DNA from: JAWOJF01 sp046481785
Lineage (GTDB): Bacteria > Bacteroidota > Ignavibacteria > Ignavibacteriales > Ignavibacteriaceae
Direction: 5' to 3'
DNA: 16,195 nt
Assembly (NCBI GenBank): GCA_046481785.1
Contig: JAWOJF010000399.1
Span: 1-16,195, forward strand
Shown: positions 1 through 5,682 of the stretch, one piece after another
How positions within the stretch are numbered: position 1 is the stretch's first letter
How the letters are laid out: each line of letters opens with the position of its first letter
Position numbers and translations under genes: made by a program
The notes under the pieces: model-generated
The model's database searches: none
What the model saw: only the letters and a program-made list of their open reading frames with translations
Told to the model about the DNA's origin: nothing

Positions 1-11
1 AAACTTTTCAT
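1..11 (-). CDS. Start of an unidentified gene running off the left edge
   Basis: Only the first three codons (M-K-S) and part of a fourth are visible. The start is supported by a strong Shine-Dalgarno sequence, AAGGAG on the minus strand at 22-17, five bases before the ATG at 11-9. This is one of the best ribosome-binding sites in the window. Nothing can be said about the product. It lies downstream of the broken small gene at 118-345 and is probably a separate transcription unit, since about 105 bp separate them. Confidence 0.5.
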
Positions 12-45
12 TTTGTCTCCTTATTTAAATTTGTATCGGGACATA

Positions 46-73
46 TACATAATAACCTGTGTAAAAGTTTCAA
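46..73 (-). promoter_or_regulatory. Possible promoter for the gene leaving the left edge
   Basis: The minus strand has TTGAAA at 73-68 and TATGTA at 51-46, separated by 16 bp, about 35 bp before the start codon at 11. The match to a sigma-70 type promoter is only fair and the region is AT-rich, so chance matches are likely. Confidence 0.25.
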
Positions 74-117
74 TAAGTAAACACGTAAGGATGTTAAAAC
101 ACATCAAGTTGGCAAAA

Positions 118-345
118 TTACTCATTTTTCTTCTTTAGTGCGGCATCTATTATTGCCTGCATCTTATGTTCCTCAGCCTCTTCAAAAGTCTTAAACTTAA
201 ATACTCCCCGTGGATAATGGAATTTGTTTAGTTTCCAAAACAGCTTGTAAAAGGCTGCCACCTGTCTTTAATACTCTTTGTCTGGTTTAAAATTCCATAA
301 TGCTCTTTCAGCTTCTTCAAATGTTTTGAATTTCTGTATGGGCAT
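118..345 (-). pseudogene. Small FEEA-repeat protein gene broken by an in-frame stop
   Basis: The minus strand reads from ATG (345-343) for 25 codons to a TAA at 270-268. The same frame then continues open for 49 codons to a second TAA at 120-118. Both halves are protein-like and contain the same motif, KFKTFEEAE, near residues 5-13 and again in the second half, before a basic C-terminus ending KKKNE. A single-codon nonsense change in a protein of about 75 residues is the simplest reading; a 25-residue product is the alternative. The layout (FEEAERALW early, a YPRGVFKFKTFEEA segment late) recalls small conserved hypothetical proteins I remember next to nucleotidyltransferase genes. The start overlaps the stop of the upstream frame as TAATG, consistent with former translational coupling. 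Function is unknown; an antitoxin-like partner is a guess. Confidence 0.6.
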
Positions 346-470
346 TATTGTTTATCCTTTAGTAACTGTTTCAAAAAAATAAGATCAGTTTGGTCAATTG
401 CTCTGAAAGTTTTTTCTTTTAATTTATAAAGAGTTTCGATGGATGATTAATTAAGTCCTGGGTATGCCTC
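345..470 (-). pseudogene. Truncated 3' end of a possible small nucleotidyltransferase
   Basis: From 446 down to the TAA at 347-345 the minus strand encodes 33 residues beginning SSIETLYKLKEKTF and ending FLKQLLKDKQ. The spacing S-x-E-x-L-x-K-L-K, then T-x-R-x2-D-x2-D-x3-L, resembles the conserved tail of small nucleotidyltransferases of the AbiEii/MNT kind, where it reads like SLEDL-x-LKEATGRPKDLEDIxAL. Upstream in the same frame lie AYPGLN, a TAA at 449-447, and then the duplicated ftsK tail. There is no room for a catalytic domain or start codon, so this is a fragment. The assignment rests on remembered pattern similarity over about 30 residues and is tentative. Confidence 0.4.
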
Positions 471-507
471 TTCTACAAATTCCTCAAAATTATTTCAAGC
501 TGTTCTT
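471..507 (-). repeat. Second copy of the ftsK 3' end (direct repeat, left copy)
   Basis: These 37 bases match 1137-1173, the end of ftsK, at 34 of 37 positions with no gaps. In the ftsK frame this copy still encodes QEQLEIILRNL followed by TAG, against EEQLETILRNL and TAG in the real gene. It lies 11 bp beyond the stop of the 56-residue partner gene, so the PIN gene pair is bracketed by two ftsK tails. This copy is not attached to an ftsK reading frame. It looks like the displaced ancestral end, or an end carried in with the inserted DNA. Confidence 0.85.
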
Positions 508-518
508 GGGAGATAACA

Positions 519-689
519 TTATTTGCGTGGTTCTTTTTGACGGAATTTACCTTTGAACTTTTTTCTTATTTCTTCTAGTTTTTCCCAGAATTCTGCGGGG
601 TTTGTAGAATACAATTCACTTAATTCATCCCTTTTCTTACGCATGAATTCTACTGCACTAAAATCTTTGTTTACGGGTTTAGTTTTCAT
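519..689 (-). CDS. Small basic protein, likely antitoxin partner of the PIN protein
   Basis: The gene encodes 56 residues, MKTKPVNKDFSAVEFMRKKR and onward, ending in TAA at 521-519. It is rich in lysine, arginine and glutamate (about half the residues) and probably mostly helical: a short basic N-terminus, a V-E-F-M-R-K-K-R-D helix, then NPAEFWEKLEEIRKKF and a basic tail. There is no signal peptide or membrane segment. Its ATG overlaps the TGA of the PIN gene as ATGA (689-686), so the two are probably translationally coupled. Size, charge and position fit an antitoxin encoded after its toxin. Short proteins with an FMR-x2-RD start near PIN genes are familiar to me from other bacteria, but I cannot name a family. 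No classic DNA-binding fold (ribbon-helix-helix or AbrB) is evident. Confidence 0.7.
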   Translation of the reverse strand: MKTKPVNKDFSAVEFMRKKRDELSELYSTNPAEFWEKLEEIRKKFKGKFRQKEPRK

Positions 690-1135
690 ATTTCCACCAT
701 ATCTCTTGGACTTCGAATTTCAATAACATTATAACCATATTTTAAATTTACTGAATTATATAATCTAATTCGATTAAGATTTACAATATGTTTAAAGTTC
801 CAGCTTGTAAGCACATCTACTTTATTAATTGTAGCAATTGCTATATGTAACGCATCAGCTATATATTTTGAACTTACTATTTTTTCTTTTATATATTTCT
901 CTGCCGGCTCTTTAGATTCATCATTGGAAGTAACAAATCTAGCATTTTTTTTAATGATATAATCAGCTAAATCCTTTACATTTTTAGGTGCATTGGCAAT
1001 TTCAGCTAAAGTGATATCGGAAATTATAGCAGTATATTCTCCATTAATAGTATTTTCAATAAGTTTTCTGCTCCATAATTCAAACTCCATTTCGAAATAT
1101 CCGCCCAATACTGAAGTATCAATGTATAAAGTCAT
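686..1135 (-). CDS. PIN-domain protein, VapC-like probable ribonuclease toxin
   Basis: The gene encodes 149 residues, a usual length for a single PIN domain. The N-terminal strand YIDTSVLGGYF supplies the first acidic residue (D6). E45 in the LAEI motif, D94 in YIADALHIAIA and D107 in KVDVLTSWNFKHIVN complete a plausible metal-binding set. The SWNFKHI signature is typical of one PIN subgroup. PIN proteins of VapC type are Mg-dependent RNases that cleave tRNA or rRNA and are held inactive by a co-encoded antitoxin; the target here is unknown. The ATG lies 3 bp after the ftsK stop, with only a distant AAGGAA inside the ftsK end, so translation may depend on ribosomes finishing ftsK. It is followed at an ATGA overlap by a 56-residue partner. 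Toxin-first order is unusual for vapBC. The pair is bracketed by duplicated ftsK ends, which suggests acquisition. Confidence 0.85.
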   Translation of the reverse strand: MTLYIDTSVLGGYFEMEFELWSRKLIENTINGEYTAIISDITLAEIANAPKNVKDLADYIIKKNARFVTSNDESKEPAEKYIKEKIVSSKYIADALHIAIATINKVDVLTSWNFKHIVNLNRIRLYNSVNLKYGYNVIEIRSPRDMVEI

Positions 1136-1136
1136 T

Positions 1137-1173
1137 TTCTACAAATTCCTTAAAATCGTTTCAAGCTGTTCTT
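1137..1173 (-). repeat. ftsK 3' end (direct repeat, right copy)
   Basis: This is the functional copy of the 37-base repeat: the last 11 codons of ftsK, its TAG stop, and the two bases after it. It matches 471-507 at 34 of 37 positions. Similarity stops sharply upstream of the AAGAACAGC that begins the repeat and right before the PIN gene start. Repeat to repeat, the unit is 666 bp. Confidence 0.85.
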
Positions 1174-3655
1174 CGCTCTCAACAATAACTTCACGCGCTT
1201 TACTGCCGTCATTTGGGCCTACTATACCCGCTTCCTCAAGCTGGTCTACAATACGTGCGGCTCTTGAGTAACCTAACTTTAATCTTCTCTGCAGTAACGA
1301 TACAGACCCCTGCTGATGCCTGACAATTACGCGTGCCGCCTCCTCAAACATCGGGTCCATATCAGATATAAATCCACCGGATTTATCTTTTTTCTTCTCA
1401 TACAATGATGGTAAGAAATAAGGCTTGGAGTAACCATGCTGTTTTTGAATATGGTCGGTTATTCTTTCGACCTCATCAGTAGATATAAAAGCATTCTGAA
1501 TACGAATCGGTTTTGGCGAACCGGTTGGAAGGAAAAGCATATCACCTTTCCCGAGCAGTTGTTCGGCACCATTCATATCAAGTATTGTTCTTGAATCAAT
1601 TTTTGTTGCAACCTGGTATGCAATTCTTGCGCTAAAATTTGCTTTAATAACACCGGTAATTACATTTACTGACGGGCGCTGTGTTGCAAGAACAAGATGA
1701 ATTCCAACAGCACGTGCAAGCTGTGCAAGCCGTGCAATGGGCTCTTCAACTTCTTTACCCGCTGTAATCATTAAATCTGCTAATTCATCAATAATTACAA
1801 CAAGGTATGGAATTGGATGATGTATCATCCCCTCTGTATCTTTGGGTTTCTTTGCAGGATCAACCACTTTATGATTGTAGTCAACAATATTTCTTACACC
1901 TGCTTTAGCCAGCTTATCATAACGCTTTTCCATCTCAAATTCTACTGATTTGAGAAGCAGTACCGCGTTCTGGGGATTTGTAATTATTTCCTCATCCAGA
2001 TCAGGAGAAACAGCAAGATAATGTCTTCTCAATTTATTATAAAAAGACAATTCAATTTTTTTTGGATCAATCATTATCAGCTTAACTTCAGAAGGATGCT
2101 TTGAATAAAGCAGGCTGCTGATAATCATGTTTATACCAACTGATTTACCCGAACCGGTAGAACCTGCAATAAGCATATGCGGCATTTTCGCAAGATCAGT
2201 TATATATACATCACCATTTATTGTTTTGCCAAGCGAAAGCGGAAGCTCTACCTTAGACTCAGAAATTTTTCCAAGCACTGAACGGGCATTAACCAATGAT
2301 GCTTCGGCGTTAGGTATCTCAACACCAATTGCACTTTTACCCGGAATAGGAGCAATAATTCTTATACCGCGTGCAGCCAGGGCAAGAGCTATATCGTTTT
2401 CAAGTCCTACTATTTTACTAATCTTAACTCCGGGAGCCGGAACAATTTCGTATAGTGTAACCACAGGGCCGGGGGTAACAGAGATGTCCTGTATATCTAT
2501 ATCAAATAATTTTAATTTTTCTTTAAGCAGTTCTGCATTACGTTTAAGTTCTTCTTCTGCCACTTTAAAATTTTCCTCAGGCACGGGCTCTAATAAATCA
2601 AGGCCGGGTCTTCTATAATTTATTTTTTCTTCCCACTGGTTGGGTAAAGCCGCCTCTTTTTCCCTGTCAAATTCTTTTTCAGGCACCTCACCGGTTTTTT
2701 CAAGGTTAACCTTTTTTACTTCGTCTTCATGAATTTCATTTTTTTCGGCAGTAACAGGTTCATCAGATTTTCTTATTATTCTTATCCTGGTCTGTTCTGC
2801 CAGTTCTTCATTCATTAAATCTTCGGCTAAGGATTCACTGGTTGACGGAACCGGAAGGACTTTTCTCTTTTCAGTTTTTTCTTTTTTCTTTTTTTCTTCC
2901 CTCAGATTTTTAATCTTCTCAAGATTTTCATCTGTGGCTGATTTTTCATCAATCCCGCTGTTCTTGTATTCCTCTTTAATTTTATCTACAGAACCGAATA
3001 TTACATCCTTTAAGAACTGGAATATTTTTTCAATTTTGATATCAAAAACAATAATCAAAAGAACAGTCATTGCTGCCAGAAGGAATAATATGCTGCCAAC
3101 ACCTCCAAGCAGATTGCCCAAAACTTCACCAAGATAATCACCTATGCTGCCATAGAAACCAAGCTGTTCCTTAAACCAGCCGTAGTGGTTCCTTAATACA
3201 CCAAAAAAGGATGCTGTTAAAAGTCCTGCAATAAGAAGAAAATTACTTGTATGGATGAGAGTTCTGAACTTAATTTTTGAAAAGAGAGAGAATCCCCACA
3301 AAAACATTACTATGGGGAATACGATAGAGGAGAAGCCCAGGGTTGAATTTATAAAAAACGAAGATATATGAGCTCCGATAATCCCAAGCCAGTTTCTCGT
3401 ATCTTCAACCTTAAGCTGAAACTCAGGGTTAGCGCTAACGATATTAACTACATCAGAAAAAAGTGAATTGGATAATATCGCTTCATCATATGCTGAATAT
3501 GAGAGAATGCTGAAAAGCAGCAAAACTGATAAAAGTATTAAAAATAAACCAAGTATTTTTTTCTTTTTCTCAGTGGATATTGTAAAATAGTTATCACCTT
3601 TGGAGCCATTCTGACGGGGAGCGGATTTTACTTTATTCTTTTTCTTCAGAGCCAT
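1139..3655 (-). CDS. ftsK: DNA translocase FtsK/SpoIIIE family
   Basis: The gene encodes an 838-residue, septum-anchored ATPase that pumps chromosomal DNA during division. A basic N-terminus precedes four hydrophobic segments (about residues 33-53, 102-124, 136-157 and 180-205), the usual membrane anchor. A charged, Lys/Glu-rich linker spans about 225-345 and is far shorter than in E. coli. The motor region follows, with Walker A GSTGSGKSV at 498-506, Walker B LVVIIDELADLM around 618-629 and the LATQRPSVNVITG motif around 656. The C-terminal winged-helix gamma domain (about 765-838), which reads polar DNA sequences, is intact. The start is 12 bp after comB with only a distant GAGGAAA as ribosome-binding sequence, so it is probably translated from the comB-ftsK message. 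The last 37 bp recur beyond the PIN gene pair. Length and motifs match the family fully. Confidence 0.97.
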   Translation of the reverse strand: MALKKKNKVKSAPRQNGSKGDNYFTISTEKKKKILGLFLILLSVLLLFSILSYSAYDEAILSNSLFSDVVNIVSANPEFQLKVEDTRNWLGIIGAHISSFFINSTLGFSSIVFPIVMFLWGFSLFSKIKFRTLIHTSNFLLIAGLLTASFFGVLRNHYGWFKEQLGFYGSIGDYLGEVLGNLLGGVGSILFLLAAMTVLLIIVFDIKIEKIFQFLKDVIFGSVDKIKEEYKNSGIDEKSATDENLEKIKNLREEKKKKEKTEKRKVLPVPSTSESLAEDLMNEELAEQTRIRIIRKSDEPVTAEKNEIHEDEVKKVNLEKTGEVPEKEFDREKEAALPNQWEEKINYRRPGLDLLEPVPEENFKVAEEELKRNAELLKEKLKLFDIDIQDISVTPGPVVTLYEIVPAPGVKISKIVGLENDIALALAARGIRIIAPIPGKSAIGVEIPNAEASLVNARSVLGKISESKVELPLSLGKTINGDVYITDLAKMPHMLIAGSTGSGKSVGINMIISSLLYSKHPSEVKLIMIDPKKIELSFYNKLRRHYLAVSPDLDEEIITNPQNAVLLLKSVEFEMEKRYDKLAKAGVRNIVDYNHKVVDPAKKPKDTEGMIHHPIPYLVVIIDELADLMITAGKEVEEPIARLAQLARAVGIHLVLATQRPSVNVITGVIKANFSARIAYQVATKIDSRTILDMNGAEQLLGKGDMLFLPTGSPKPIRIQNAFISTDEVERITDHIQKQHGYSKPYFLPSLYEKKKDKSGGFISDMDPMFEEAARVIVRHQQGSVSLLQRRLKLGYSRAARIVDQLEEAGIVGPNDGSKAREVIVESEEQLETILRNL

Positions 3656-3667
3656 TATAAAAAATCT

Positions 3668-4417
3668 TTATTTTTCCTCAGGAGGATCTGTTTTTACCTG
3701 AAGCAATTTAATAACATTTCCGGTAAAATATGGAATAGCCTGCGAACTATTTACTTTACTGCAGTATTTTAAATCTTCTTCAAAACCGTTATCTAAAAGT
3801 ATTTTTCCATGTTCTGTTTCTTTGAACATTTTTAATATACTTTTTCCAAAAGTTTTACCTAAAGCCACTGCAGCACGTGCGGAATCAGTTAATACCGCAT
3901 CTTCCTTTAGCTTAATGATTTCTGAAATTATTCTGCCAGCGCAAACTGTATCTTCCATCGAAAACATATTCCCTCTGCCGGCACATACTATTTCAAAATC
4001 TATGTTTAATTCTGAAATATGAGCAGCTATAGAAGATAAATTCATAAAAGAAGCTACAAATAAATTTTCAGAGAATTTAGCTCTTGCAATAGTCCTTGTT
4101 CCATTGGTTGTGTAATGGACAATTGTTTTACCATTTACTATTTCAGGAGTATATTCCAGCGGGGAATTTCCGAGTGCAAATCCTTCGATTTTTTTGGTGT
4201 TTCTTTCCCCGCCCAGCAGAGTTTGTCCGCCAAACATTCCGCCTGATACTTTTACAGCAAATTCAACAGTAGCAACGGGAATAATTTCTTTAGCACCATT
4301 TTCAAGGGCAGTAATTATAACACTTGAGGCCCGTAGAACATCAATTACAATAGTTGTCTTACCTGTAAAATAAAGCTCATCTACTGCTAAAGGATAAAAT
4401 AAAACGTTAATCTTCAT
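3668..4417 (-). CDS. comB: 2-phosphosulfolactate phosphatase family protein
   Basis: The gene encodes 249 residues matching the ComB family, Mg-dependent phosphatases that convert 2-phospho-3-sulfolactate to 3-sulfolactate. Hallmarks are DVLRASS at 26-32, GGERN at 69-73, GNSP at 83-86, TTNGT at 103-107, CAGR at 145-148 and EDTVCAG at 155-161. There is no signal peptide, so it is cytosolic. The enzyme is known from coenzyme M synthesis in methanogens and sulfolactate production in Bacillus, but homologues are widespread in bacteria that make neither. No other sulfonate gene (comA, comC, comDE) is in the window, so the physiological substrate is uncertain. It sits 113 bp after gcvT and 12 bp before ftsK. 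No clear Shine-Dalgarno precedes the ATG. Family assignment is firm; the exact reaction here is inferred. Confidence 0.9.
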   Translation of the reverse strand: MKINVLFYPLAVDELYFTGKTTIVIDVLRASSVIITALENGAKEIIPVATVEFAVKVSGGMFGGQTLLGGERNTKKIEGFALGNSPLEYTPEIVNGKTIVHYTTNGTRTIARAKFSENLFVASFMNLSSIAAHISELNIDFEIVCAGRGNMFSMEDTVCAGRIISEIIKLKEDAVLTDSARAAVALGKTFGKSILKMFKETEHGKILLDNGFEEDLKYCSKVNSSQAIPYFTGNVIKLLQVKTDPPEEK

Positions 4418-4493
4418 ATGGTAAATAAAAATTTTACATGTATGTTCATATTCTTCTTAATCGTACTCTTAATCTTAATTGGATTTTTGATAA

Positions 4494-4512
4494 TAAGGAG
4501 GCAAAACCCCCG
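4494..4512 (-). terminator. Weak hairpin after gcvT
   Basis: In the 113-bp gcvT-comB spacer the minus strand has a short stem, GGGGG with CCTCC around TTTTG, followed by TTATTATC. With one G-T pair and a five-base stem this would be at best an attenuating terminator. Whether comB and ftsK share the gcvT message or have their own promoter cannot be decided from sequence. Confidence 0.25.
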
Positions 4513-4530
4513 GTTAAGAAGAAACTTTAT

Positions 4531-5616
4531 TTATTTTTTCACAAACGGCAGCTTTACTACTTTAAAAGGAATATCCCTGCCTCTTATACTTATATTAACA
4601 GCGGAACCCTCAGAAGCGTACCTGGAATCAACATAGCCAAGTGCTATTGGTTTGTCCATCACCGGGCTCACAGTTCCGCTTGTTACACTTCCTGCGGTTT
4701 TTCCATCTGCCGTCAGATTATAACCGTGCCTTGGAAATACTTTTTCGTCTGAAGTTAACGGTACAAGTTTTCTTTTTAGGCCTTCTGCTTTTACTTTAAG
4801 CAATGAATCTTTGCCTATAAAATCACCCTTATTCAGTTTTGTTATCCAGCCAAGTCCTGCTTCCAGAGGATTAGTTGTCTGATCAATATCATTACCGTAA
4901 AGACAAAAACCCATTTCCAAACGAAGTGAATCTCTTGCACCTAACCCGATCGGCTGAATATTAAACTCCTTGCCGGATTCAAATAATTTATTCCATATCT
5001 TTTCAGCCGATGATTCATCTCCTGTAAAATATATTTCATAACCCAGTTCACCGGTATAGCCGGTTCTTGATATAAGAACATCCACACCATCAATTTTTGT
5101 AAAACGAAAATGATAGTATTCAACATCGCTAAAATCATCATCAGCTATTTTGTTTATAATCTTTAAAGAATCCGGACCCTGTACAGCAAGCAGAGAGTAT
5201 TCATCGCTTCTGTTTAACAGTGTAACGCCAGACTTGTTATTCTCATTCATCCAGCTAAAATCTTTTTCAAGATTGGAAGCATTAACAACAAGCATATACT
5301 CAGTGTCAGATATTTTATATACAAGAAGATCATCAACAATGCCCCCTTCGGGGTAACACATTGCAGAGTACTGAACACGGCCGGGAAATAGCTTTGATGC
5401 ATCGTTAATAGTAATGTGTTGTACAAAATCGAGTGCTTTTTCCCCTTTTACAAATACTTCGCCCATATGTGATACATCAAAAACACCAACTGAATTTCTT
5501 ACGGCTTTATGCTCTGCAATAATAGAAGTATATTGAATCGGCATCATATAGCCGGCAAACTCAACTATTTTTGCGCCGGCCTTTTCATGCATATTGTAGA
5601 GTTTTGTTTTTTTCAT
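4531..5616 (-). CDS. gcvT: Glycine cleavage system T protein (aminomethyltransferase)
   Basis: The gene encodes 361 residues, full length for GcvT. The enzyme transfers the one-carbon unit from the aminomethyl-lipoyl arm of GcvH to tetrahydrofolate, releasing ammonia, in the cytosol. Visible landmarks are DVSHMGE at 47-53, QYSAM, GGIVDDLLVY at 91-100 carrying the catalytic aspartate, VVNASN, the LAVQGP segment, GYTGELGYE in the folate site, GLGARDSLRLEMG, LYGNDID and the C-terminal SVTSGTVSPV. These separate it from YgfZ-type paralogues, which lack the full set. It is encoded away from gcvH and gcvP, which are not in the window. The start at 5616 is preceded by AGAGGGA at usable spacing, and that ribosome-binding region lies inside a repeat-like hairpin element. 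Confidence 0.96.
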   Translation of the reverse strand: MKKTKLYNMHEKAGAKIVEFAGYMMPIQYTSIIAEHKAVRNSVGVFDVSHMGEVFVKGEKALDFVQHITINDASKLFPGRVQYSAMCYPEGGIVDDLLVYKISDTEYMLVVNASNLEKDFSWMNENNKSGVTLLNRSDEYSLLAVQGPDSLKIINKIADDDFSDVEYYHFRFTKIDGVDVLISRTGYTGELGYEIYFTGDESSAEKIWNKLFESGKEFNIQPIGLGARDSLRLEMGFCLYGNDIDQTTNPLEAGLGWITKLNKGDFIGKDSLLKVKAEGLKRKLVPLTSDEKVFPRHGYNLTADGKTAGSVTSGTVSPVMDKPIALGYVDSRYASEGSAVNISIRGRDIPFKVVKLPFVKK

Positions 5617-5623
5617 AAGTCAG

Positions 5624-5653
5624 GTCCCTCTAAATCTCCCCGAAGGGGACTTA
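5624..5653 (-). repeat. Repeat-like hairpin element carrying the gcvT ribosome-binding region
   Basis: On the minus strand the element reads TTAAGTCCCCTTCGGGGA and then GATTTAGAGGGACC. The core TCCCC-TTC-GGGGA (5649-5637) is a compact hairpin, followed by GATTTAG and a purine-rich AGAGGGA that ends about eight bases before the gcvT ATG. The pattern AAGTCCCC-loop-GGGGATTTAGGGG matches a short dispersed intergenic element that I recall from Bacteroidota genomes. Only this one copy is present here, so repetitiveness in this genome is inferred. Confidence 0.5.
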
Positions 5654-5682
5654 ATGAACAAATTTGTAATTATTTATTATTC

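Noticed and set aside
993..1271. Plus-strand frame across the PIN gene and ftsK end
   Set aside because: It is antisense to two well-supported genes, has no ribosome-binding site and its translation is serine/isoleucine-rich antisense text with no motif.
2127..2618. 163-codon plus-strand frame inside ftsK
   Set aside because: It lies wholly antisense to the conserved FtsK motor domain. Open antisense frames are common opposite such coding sequence.
4418..4636. Plus-strand frame starting next to the comB start, with a hydrophobic N-terminus
   Set aside because: The hydrophobic stretch comes from AT-rich spacer, there is no Shine-Dalgarno, and the second half is antisense to conserved gcvT sequence.
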